Assembly (NCBI GenBank): GCA_934085635.1
Contig: CAKOHL010000030.1
Location: 1-11,540, forward strand
Source of the DNA: an uncultured Bacilli bacterium
Lineage (GTDB): Bacteria > Bacillota_I > Bacilli_A > RF39 > UBA660
Reading direction: 5' to 3'
Length of the DNA: 11,540 bases
In this document: piece by piece, positions 5,737 to 11,540 of the stretch
Numbering within the stretch: the first letter of the stretch is position 1
Layout: each line of letters opens with the position of its first letter
Notes under the pieces: model-generated
Databases searched by the model: none
Told to the model about the DNA's origin: nothing
What the model saw: only the letters and a program-made list of their open reading frames with translations
Position numbers and translations under genes: made by a program

Positions 5737-8646
5737 CTAAAATTTAATTGCTATTATGTATGTAAGTCCTTGATTAATATATCTCTTTGAAAATTGTTGT
5801 GTATCATATCCAGGGTCAGCAATATAAATTTCTCCATCACTTATTCCAGTTACAACTACATAGTGAGAATTTCCTCCACCTTGGATTGCAGCACTCGCTT
5901 CAGATTTTACTCTTATTATTACATCATAACCATTTGCAAGATATTTACTTATTTCAGATAGTTTATAATCATAACTGTCATTTGGCATTAATTCTTCACC
6001 TTGAACATCAACATTAGTTAAACCTGTAGCTATTCTAATAGCAGTCGAACCATCAGGCATATCACCATATTTACCGAGAGCATTATTTGCTTTTAATGCT
6101 TCAGTATAAGTTCCCGGGTTAAAATTAGGAATAATAATTGTTGGGGCACTTTTAGCAATTACCATTGCGTAAGAAGTCATTAAGCATCCAATTTTATGAA
6201 TGGTTCTTGGATCTCCATTTGGTCTAGGTATATTAGACATTAGTATAGTTCCCCATCTAGCATCATCATACTGTTTCCAAGTTGCCCATTCTCCTAACTC
6301 ACCAATTGAACATTCTGCATTGACTACACTATATATACCATCCCAATATTTTTGGATTATTTCTACATAATCTAGTCCTTCTGATTCATAACTTTTCCAA
6401 GTATTTTGCATTTCAATTGTATAGATTCCTGAATACAAATTGTTTGAAGAGTCTTTAAGCGTTACTCCATTTACACTTCTAACTGCACTTCTTAGTTTTG
6501 AATTTTTATCTAAAGCCCCTTTCCAGTTTTTACAATAAGTACTGTTTGGTGTAGTCCCTCTTGTATAAACTGAATGCACAGTATTGGTGTCAGGATGCAT
6601 ACAAATGTCACAACCATTTTCTGGATCACAATATGTTTGATCCCACGTACTATTGGAAATTTCTAATATATTTTGATCCCCTTCAGTTACGATTTTACCT
6701 TCATTTAATGCTAAATTTCTAGCAACTATAGATTGAACTTTTAATGCTTCCTCTCCACCATCACCTATCTCAGCATATACAACACCCAAAATATATTTTT
6801 CAAAATCTATTAATTCTTGTCCTTCAATTGGTTCTCCTTCGGTTACAATACCATCTAAGGCTTTATTTTTAGAATGAACAAGTCTAACCTTTAAATTAGT
6901 ATAATCTTCTCCATTTACATTATATGTACATATGGCAGTTGTATTAAAGTACGACATGCTAGTTACAGAACTTGGATAACCTAAGAAATAATTTATGTAT
7001 TCTTTTCTAGATACTATATTATAAATAATTCCTTCTATTTCGTCTAAAGTAAAGCTATTATACTCAGGATCTTCTTTAGTGTATTTCTTATCATATCTTG
7101 GATATGTTTTATATATGAAACCATCTTCGTAAGTATAATTTATTCCGTTTACATTAATAAATGCTTTTGCAAATTTTTCTTCTCTGTCAGTATCTTCTTC
7201 CAAGTTAGATTCACTTTCAATTAAATCGCTATTAGGTACATATACATTTTTAAATTTAGTTATATCTGTATCTGTCAAATTTCCATTCTTTTTATAAAAG
7301 TCATCTGTACATTCACTAGATGTATAGTTTAGTGCTTCTTTATATGATATTACCTTTTCATATTCTTCACTTACTTTACTACCATATCTTAAGTAAAGTT
7401 TAAATTTGTCTTCACTAACTACATTAGCCATTGTGTGTTCTTTACAAACATATTTTTCTTCAGTATCCTCTTCATCACTACCTGCATCATCTGTTTCTTC
7501 AGTAGTTTCTTTTTCATAACGGTAATATGGATATTTATCTTTAATCAATATGTAGTTATCAAGTAGATCTGATATGTCACCTTTGTCATAAATACCGTTA
7601 GAGAATAAGATACTTATGGCATCAAATTCACTTATTGAAGAATTATCTGTTTCATCTAATTTACCACTGTCAGTAGGTATAGTGTTGTTTCCATCATCAT
7701 CTACTATTTGACTAGCGTATGCATAATAAAGTGTACTTAAAAGATCACCAGGACTAATTGTAGTTATGTTATATTTTTTTTCAGCATTTTGTGTTAAATT
7801 TCTAATATATGTTGAAAATTCACAAGGATTTTTTAAATTATATATACCAAATACATTTGCAAGACTAGCAAAAAAACCAGTTTCACATTTCAGTGTATGA
7901 TTTTTAGTGTCATAGATATTATCAATTTCACTAGTGGACATCCCAAGCTTATATTCATCATCATTTCCAAAGATTGAATATGCATCATCACTTGTTACAC
8001 CATACTTCATATCTAGACTTGAATATCCAATATCACTACCTTCTAATATTGCATAAAAAATAAATAATAGTAAAAATATTCCAACTCCAATAAGAATTAC
8101 TACACCTGCTGGGCTTGCACCTATTGCGCTGGCAATTTTGGCTACACCTTTACTTATGACTGTGGTTGTTTTTTTAATGGCTTCGCCTGCCTTTTTTGCG
8201 GTTTGCCCCGCTTTTCTTGCAGCTTCCCCACTTTTCTTTGCAGTTTCTCCTGCTTTCCTTTTTTGCTTGTATTTATTATATAAATCTCTACCCTTTTGAT
8301 AGGTGTTTTTAGCATTTTTACCAGTATTAACAGCACTAGATGCCGTATTTATGGCACTATTTAAAGTATCTTCTCCTTCGTCTGGATCATCCGAACTCAT
8401 AAGGGAATTAGCTCCAGCATTTACTAAATTTTTACCTGCACCTTTAAGGGCGTTTTTACCAGTTTCGCGAATATTCATATTTTTTAATACATTTCTATTT
8501 TTGCTTTCATTAATTCTATTAGAACTATTAGAAATATTTTCTTTATCCTTATTATTGTTAGAATTCTTATTAGGAAAAGAACCCGCATTATTTTGTGGGT
8601 TTGAAGTTCTATTTTCTAAATTTTTGTTCTTTTCCTTATCACTCAT
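5737..8646 (-). CDS. membrane-anchored cell-wall hydrolase, SpoIID-like plus C39-like peptidase (VirB1/PrgK role)
   Basis: A 969-residue protein expected to open the peptidoglycan for the secretion channel. Its regions in order are: a disordered Asn/Ser/Lys-rich N-terminus (1-60); four heptads of G-[EQ]-x-x-[KR]-K-x (133-160); one membrane helix (about 180-200); an unassigned outer region with an acidic stretch (about 376-398); a SpoIID-like domain (about 600-768); and a C39-like peptidase domain (about 780-969). SpoIID evidence is YILGVVYAEIGDGG..EALK.QSIVARN.AL, with Glu626 where SpoIID has its catalytic glutamate, a Cys/His cluster (C673, C679, C682, H684), and the closing GLDYVEIIQKYW. 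C39-like evidence is KQYDDARWG, GCLMTSYAM (Cys821), SHYVVVTG (His928) and IADPG (Asp944). Known PrgK/TraG/CwlT proteins pair lysozyme- or SLT-type domains with CHAP or NlpC/P60. Start ATG 8646 follows AGAGGT, 14 bases after VirB4. Confidence 0.85.
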   Translation of the reverse strand: MSDKEKNKNLENRTSNPQNNAGSFPNKNSNNNKDKENISNSSNRINESKNRNVLKNMNIRETGKNALKGAGKNLVNAGANSLMSSDDPDEGEDTLNSAINTASSAVNTGKNAKNTYQKGRDLYNKYKQKRKAGETAKKSGEAARKAGQTAKKAGEAIKKTTTVISKGVAKIASAIGASPAGVVILIGVGIFLLLFIFYAILEGSDIGYSSLDMKYGVTSDDAYSIFGNDDEYKLGMSTSEIDNIYDTKNHTLKCETGFFASLANVFGIYNLKNPCEFSTYIRNLTQNAEKKYNITTISPGDLLSTLYYAYASQIVDDDGNNTIPTDSGKLDETDNSSISEFDAISILFSNGIYDKGDISDLLDNYILIKDKYPYYRYEKETTEETDDAGSDEEDTEEKYVCKEHTMANVVSEDKFKLYLRYGSKVSEEYEKVISYKEALNYTSSECTDDFYKKNGNLTDTDITKFKNVYVPNSDLIESESNLEEDTDREEKFAKAFINVNGINYTYEDGFIYKTYPRYDKKYTKEDPEYNSFTLDEIEGIIYNIVSRKEYINYFLGYPSSVTSMSYFNTTAICTYNVNGEDYTNLKVRLVHSKNKALDGIVTEGEPIEGQELIDFEKYILGVVYAEIGDGGEEALKVQSIVARNLALNEGKIVTEGDQNILEISNSTWDQTYCDPENGCDICMHPDTNTVHSVYTRGTTPNSTYCKNWKGALDKNSKLRSAVRSVNGVTLKDSSNNLYSGIYTIEMQNTWKSYESEGLDYVEIIQKYWDGIYSVVNAECSIGELGEWATWKQYDDARWGTILMSNIPRPNGDPRTIHKIGCLMTSYAMVIAKSAPTIIIPNFNPGTYTEALKANNALGKYGDMPDGSTAIRIATGLTNVDVQGEELMPNDSYDYKLSEISKYLANGYDVIIRVKSEASAAIQGGGNSHYVVVTGISDGEIYIADPGYDTQQFSKRYINQGLTYIIAIKF
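8167..8250 (-). repeat. four tandem 21-bp (heptad) repeats in the hydrolase gene
   Basis: Four consecutive 21-base units (8230-8250, 8209-8229, 8188-8208, 8167-8187) encode GETAKKS, GEAARKA, GQTAKKA and GEAIKKT. The protein pattern is conserved, but the codons have diverged (GGA/GGG/GGC for Gly, for example). The array lies on the cytoplasmic side, about 20 residues before the membrane helix. Confidence 0.85.
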
Positions 8647-8660
8647 ATTTTACCTCTTAA

Positions 8661-10436
8661 TTATAGTCCACCACCAGAACCAAATGAATCTAGTTCTTCT
8701 TGAGTAGCTATTACGTTAATTCTCATTCTACGGCTTCCGCATACAAATAATGCTTCACCTTGATTGTATCTTTTAATACTTTCTTTTTCTTGATCATTTA
8801 GGTCAATTAGCATACTTAAATCTTCAACTGCTTGTTTTTTTAGTCCCATTACTAAATAGTAACTTGCATTATCGAATATTGCTTTACCGTGAACAATTAC
8901 TTCTGGACTTGCAAAGTCAGTTGGTTGTTGTGTAATTATAATTGTACCAGTGTTGTATTTTCTACTTCTTCTTTGCACTTGTGCTAAGAATTCTGCACCA
9001 AGTGTATTTTTATCAGCAAGTAAAGTATGTGCTTCATCAACCATAAGTATTGTATTAGTATCTTTGTCTAAGCAAAGACCCCAAGCATGTTTTAAGATGT
9101 TAAAGAATAAAGCATTTCTTATATTTGCATCACTATTCATAAGTTCTCTTATATTAAATACTATGAAATCACTATCAGGTTCTACTGTAGTGTGACCTGT
9201 AAAGTAATATCTTAATTCTTTAGTTAATGGTCTAACTTTAAGTTCAAGTTTTTCCATTACTTCTCTTTCACGAGTTGCTTCTACCATAGAAAGTAATCTT
9301 CCTTTAATAGTTGCATATACATCATCAAATGTTGGATAGTCTTCACTAGTAAATTTACTAAAGTCAGTTTCTGAGTCTATTTTGTATCTTTTATATGTAT
9401 CTTGTACAACTTCACTAAATAGTGTTAGAGTGTCTTCTTCAATATCTGGACTATAGTATTTCATAAATGCTTTTAGTGTTTGAAGTGTACGAGTTAAAAC
9501 TGCATAATTTCCTCCTTCTTCAGCATCTGAGTCTACTATTACTTCAAGTGGGTTAATCATTCCATAGTTACCACCTAAACCTAGATTAATAAAGTCTCCA
9601 CCATAAAGTTTAGCCATTTCTTCTAGTTCACCTTCTGGATCTATTGCGACTATTTTATGTCCATTTCTTATGTTACTTCTTAATAAGATTTTAGCAGCTG
9701 TAGATTTACCACTACCAGAAGTACCAAGCATTATCATATTGGCATTATTTCTGTTAAATTCTTTCTTTATTTGATATAAGAATTGATTGAATAAAATTAT
9801 ACCACCTGAGAAGTCTACACCAAGTAAACAAGATAATCCTGGGTCTTTTATACTATCGAATACAAATGGATACATAGCACTCATAGTAACACTAGGTATT
9901 GGAGTACCTATTCTTTCTTCTATATCTGAATCTGGGAATATTGGTAAGCAAGATTTAAGTATTTTTTCTTGTTCAAATCTTAGTACTGTACCTTTCATAC
10001 CCATTGCATCAAGATAGTTTTTAACTTGTACTTTCTTATTTTCTAATTCTTCTTGTGAATCAGCTGTTATCATAACGTGCATTTGAAAGTCAAATATTCT
10101 TGCTTGAGTACTTGTTAGCATAGTAATAAAGTTTTCTATACTTTCATAGTCTTGTCTGATTCTTTCTTGAACAGTTCTATCATACTCATTTTGGTATTTC
10201 ATTTTCATATCTGCTATTTCTTTATTAAGCATTTTAGATAAAACTGAAAATTCTATTGGTATATGTTTTATAATTACTTTTATACCTGCATATTGTGTTA
10301 AGTTTGCAAGGTATCCTTCATTAATCATTTTAGGATAACTTATTATAGTTAGTATTGTACAAAACTTACCACTGATAACCATATCCCCTGCTCTGAATTC
10401 AAGCCCTTTTGGGGCTAATTGACTTTTTAGATTCAT
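8661..10436 (-). CDS. VirB4-type conjugation ATPase (TrsE/TraE-like)
   Basis: A 591-residue VirB4-family AAA+/HerA-like ATPase, the main energy source of the type IV secretion channel, working at the inner face of the membrane. The first ~210 residues correspond to the lead-in domain of the family (LAPKGLEF at the start, then FDSIKDPGL before the nucleotide-binding core). Walker A GTSGSGKST has Lys244, followed by IDPEGE. Walker B ILMVDEAHTL has Asp467/Glu468, and the RRSRKYNTG and IITQQPTDF motifs follow, as is standard for VirB4. The start at 10436 overlaps the stop of the preceding 190-aa gene as ATGA, which implies translational coupling. Together the two products (781 residues) equal a one-piece VirB4/PrgJ. 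The separate arrangement resembles TraD-TraE of pIP501 and TrsD-TrsE of pGO1/pSK41. No frame damage is seen in the ATPase itself. Confidence 0.95.
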   Translation of the reverse strand: MNLKSQLAPKGLEFRAGDMVISGKFCTILTIISYPKMINEGYLANLTQYAGIKVIIKHIPIEFSVLSKMLNKEIADMKMKYQNEYDRTVQERIRQDYESIENFITMLTSTQARIFDFQMHVMITADSQEELENKKVQVKNYLDAMGMKGTVLRFEQEKILKSCLPIFPDSDIEERIGTPIPSVTMSAMYPFVFDSIKDPGLSCLLGVDFSGGIILFNQFLYQIKKEFNRNNANMIMLGTSGSGKSTAAKILLRSNIRNGHKIVAIDPEGELEEMAKLYGGDFINLGLGGNYGMINPLEVIVDSDAEEGGNYAVLTRTLQTLKAFMKYYSPDIEEDTLTLFSEVVQDTYKRYKIDSETDFSKFTSEDYPTFDDVYATIKGRLLSMVEATREREVMEKLELKVRPLTKELRYYFTGHTTVEPDSDFIVFNIRELMNSDANIRNALFFNILKHAWGLCLDKDTNTILMVDEAHTLLADKNTLGAEFLAQVQRRSRKYNTGTIIITQQPTDFASPEVIVHGKAIFDNASYYLVMGLKKQAVEDLSMLIDLNDQEKESIKRYNQGEALFVCGSRRMRINVIATQEELDSFGSGGGL

Positions 10437-11005
10437 GCACCTATCACCGTCCCAAATTCAGTTCTATTACCATCATTTAGAAATCCATCTAATAGAACTC
10501 TTAAATCATCATTACTTGTTTGAGTTGCTACAAGACCACAAGAAGCAAAACCACTTATTAAATTTTGTATTCTTTTTTGCATTATTTCAGGTCTTTTTTC
10601 TCTAAACAATAAGTAGTATTCTGTATCAGCAACACCAATTTCTTTACTCATAAATAAATTTGCTTTATTTATGTCTTGCATTACTAACTTTTTCATAACT
10701 GGAGTTTGTACGTTGTTATAAAGAAGTTGTAATTGACTTAAGTATACATTTATGTCAACTGGCCTATCAGCTACAATTATAGAAAATTCATAATCTATAC
10801 TATTATAAAGATTTCTTAAATTGTATATTACATTTCTTTGACTATCGTAGTCCATAATGAATATGTTTTTTGGTTGTACTTTTACACCAGTTACTTGTTC
10901 TCCATCATCAAGTTGTATGGCACCATTTAGAATTGATCTAATTGGTAACCAGTTTTCTGCATATTTTTGCGCTTTTGCATCAATCTTATTTTTCCCCGTA
11001 TTCAT
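10433..11005 (-). CDS. TrsD/TraD-like protein, counterpart of the VirB4 N-terminal domain
   Basis: A 190-residue soluble protein resembling the TraC-like N-terminal region of long VirB4 proteins and the separate TrsD/TraD proteins. It opens with AENWLPIRSILNGAIQLDDG, matching the usual 'D(F/W)(I/L)PI..I..G.I...DG' entry strand. A KVQPKNI strand, a helix containing YDSQRNVIYNLRNLYNS, a VADRPVDI strand and a YLLFREKRP strand follow, as in that fold. There is no nucleotide-binding motif. It probably packs onto the VirB4 ATPase and anchors it to PrgI and the membrane; this is inferred from family architecture. Its start lies 20 bases inside the end of the PrgI-like gene, and its TGA stop overlaps the VirB4 ATG, so three genes are translationally linked. 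An old frameshift in a once fused virB4 is the alternative, but the ordered overlap and a usable ribosome site argue for a natural split. Confidence 0.75.
   Translation of the reverse strand: MNTGKNKIDAKAQKYAENWLPIRSILNGAIQLDDGEQVTGVKVQPKNIFIMDYDSQRNVIYNLRNLYNSIDYEFSIIVADRPVDINVYLSQLQLLYNNVQTPVMKKLVMQDINKANLFMSKEIGVADTEYYLLFREKRPEIMQKRIQNLISGFASCGLVATQTSNDDLRVLLDGFLNDGNRTEFGTVIGA
10438..10448 (-). promoter_or_regulatory. ribosome binding site for VirB4 inside the preceding gene
   Basis: GGTGATAGGTG lies immediately before ATG 10436 and within the last codons of the 190-aa gene. The distal GGTGA has about normal spacing to the ATG, while the proximal AGGTG is too close. With the ATGA overlap this suggests reinitiation of the terminating ribosome and supports the ATG as a real start. 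Confidence 0.6.
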
Positions 11006-11303
11006 TTCTCACACACCAACCTTTCCAATAATAAACTCTTCTATTTGATAAGAATAAGTAAATGTCTTTTATAAAACACATAACATTGTGATAATAAGGT
11101 ACTGGAATTACTAGGAAAGCAGCAATGCTTATTGGTAATACCTTTATGATTGTTGTAACTAGACCTGAATCAGGTATTGCTACAAAAAATATTAAGCTTA
11201 CTGCTATTCCTACTAAGAATACTGCTAAATCTATTCCCCTAAATACATTAAATATTAATTTACCCTTCTTACTATTTGCAGGTATTAAATACATATTATT
11301 CAT
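10986..11303 (-). CDS. PrgI-like small inner-membrane T4SS protein
   Basis: A 105-residue protein with two membrane helices (about 24-44 and 50-72) between a short polar N-terminus (LIPANSKKGKLIF) and a basic, aromatic C-terminus (FLSNRRVYYWKGW). This is the shape of PrgI/TcpE-type proteins, the small membrane component encoded directly before VirB4 in most Gram-positive conjugation modules. The similarity is mainly in size, topology, the F..fRgiDl lead-in and position, so the family name is probable rather than certain. In function it is taken as the VirB3-like partner that holds VirB4 at the membrane. The start ATG 11303 follows GAAAGGA, and the stop codon of the previous gene is 15 bases upstream. 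The 3' end overlaps the next gene by 20 bases. Confidence 0.7.
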   Translation of the reverse strand: MNNMYLIPANSKKGKLIFNVFRGIDLAVFLVGIAVSLIFFVAIPDSGLVTTIIKVLPISIAAFLVIPVPYYHNVMCFIKDIYLFLSNRRVYYWKGWCVRNEYGEK

Positions 11304-11318
11304 ATCCTTTTTTCCTTT

Positions 11319-11540
11319 CTAATTATTGTTTTTATTAAATGGCGCTTGTCTTTTTGCTTCAGGAGATTCTTCTCTAATGTATTTAGCTGTTTCTTCTTTT
11401 TGTTTCTTTTCTTGATCTAGATCGTTTATATGGTCAGACATATCTTTAGATTGTTGATTGTAACTAGATATTTCTTGACCAGTTCTTGCTATGTCTTCAT
11501 CGTTCATAGCCTTAGCATATTCTTCCGAACCTTCGTAAAC
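11319..11540 (-). CDS. C-terminal tail of a T4SS protein in the VirB6/PrgH position (5' end outside window)
   Basis: The frame is open from the right edge to a TAG at 11319-11321, giving the last 73 residues of a longer protein. An internal ATG at 11507 has no convincing ribosome site, and 11 more in-frame codons lie upstream, so it is not taken as the start. The visible part is hydrophilic, rich in Glu, Lys, Gln and Asn, and probably helical or disordered, without cysteines or recognisable motifs. In prgHIJKL-type operons the gene before prgI encodes the polytopic VirB6-like PrgH, which ends in a charged cytoplasmic tail. That identity is inferred from position only. The 15-base gap to the PrgI-like gene indicates one operon. 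Confidence 0.5.
   Translation of the reverse strand, partial: VYEGSEEYAKAMNDEDIARTGQEISSYNQQSKDMSDHINDLDQEKKQKEETAKYIREESPEAKRQAPFNKNNN

Noticed and set aside
5787..6017. Plus-strand His/Leu-rich 76-aa open frame
   Set aside because: It is antisense to the C39-like domain. Its composition is explained by the complement of the coding strand, and there is no start signal.
8303..8707. Plus-strand 134-aa hydrophobic open frame
   Set aside because: It is antisense to the hydrolase N-terminus and the end of VirB4. Its Leu/Phe-rich content is the reverse complement of Lys/Asn/Glu codons, not a true membrane protein.
8661..11005. VirB4 as a frameshifted pseudogene
   Set aside because: Both parts keep conserved motifs, the junction is an ordered ATGA overlap with a ribosome site, and TrsD/TrsE and TraD/TraE show the same division. 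A sequencing indel cannot be fully excluded.
11505..11507. ATG 11507 as the start of a complete 62-aa gene
   Set aside because: The frame stays open for 11 further codons to the window edge and no ribosome site precedes the ATG. It is better read as the tail of a longer gene.
1..11540. Mycoplasma-type code (TGA as Trp), suggested by the AT-richness
   Set aside because: Trp is TGG where checked, long frames have no internal TGA, and TGA ends the 190-aa gene. Reading through that TGA would meet TAA two codons later.
1..11540. CRISPR arrays, tRNA/rRNA genes, riboswitches, insertion sequences
   Set aside because: No regularly spaced repeats, cloverleaf-like stretches, inverted-repeat-bounded transposase or long leader regions were seen. 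All gaps between genes are under about 75 bases.

Overview
The window looks like an accessory region of a low-GC Gram-positive bacterium (Bacillota, perhaps a gut Bacilli or Mollicutes-like relative). The DNA is strongly AT-rich by eye (not counted). Shine-Dalgarno sites are AGGTGA/AGAGGT-type, and the genes resemble those of Gram-positive conjugation systems. The long frames contain no internal TGA, Trp is written TGG where I checked, and TGA ends one gene, so the standard bacterial code fits. Every supported gene lies on the minus strand, so the window is read from right to left.

The right three quarters (11540 down to 2529) hold a type IV secretion (conjugation-type) module in the order of the Gram-positive Prg/Tra systems. 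In transcription order it contains: the C-terminal tail of a protein in the position of VirB6/PrgH (partial at the right edge); a PrgI-like small membrane protein; a 190-aa TrsD/TraD-like protein matching the N-terminal part of VirB4; the VirB4 ATPase, joined to the 190-aa gene by an ATGA overlap; a 969-aa membrane-anchored cell-wall hydrolase; a 254-aa single-pass extracytoplasmic protein in the slot of prgL; and the VirD4 coupling ATPase. The first six are tightly spaced or overlapping and end at a hairpin terminator (about 4935-4969). VirD4 then has its own candidate promoter and its own terminator (2512-2530).

After VirD4 comes a two-gene unit: a miniature rhodanese and a TVP38/VTT (DedA-like) membrane protein, closed by a third terminator (1592-1618). 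Beyond it is an ABC exporter with fused membrane and ATPase domains, cut by the left edge just before its switch-histidine region.

The expected roles are as follows. VirB4 and VirD4 power substrate handling. PrgI and the VirB6-like protein build the inner-membrane channel. The hydrolase opens the peptidoglycan. The most distinctive feature is that hydrolase: in place of the usual lysozyme/SLT plus CHAP or NlpC/P60 pair, it carries a SpoIID-like lytic transglycosylase domain followed by a C39-like cysteine peptidase domain. The next gene carries an FG-GAP/VCBS-like calcium-binding loop instead of an obvious VirB8 signature. No relaxase, integrase, origin of transfer, RNA gene, insertion sequence or CRISPR array is visible. 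Mobility of the region is therefore an inference from gene content. No gap between genes exceeds about 75 bases.
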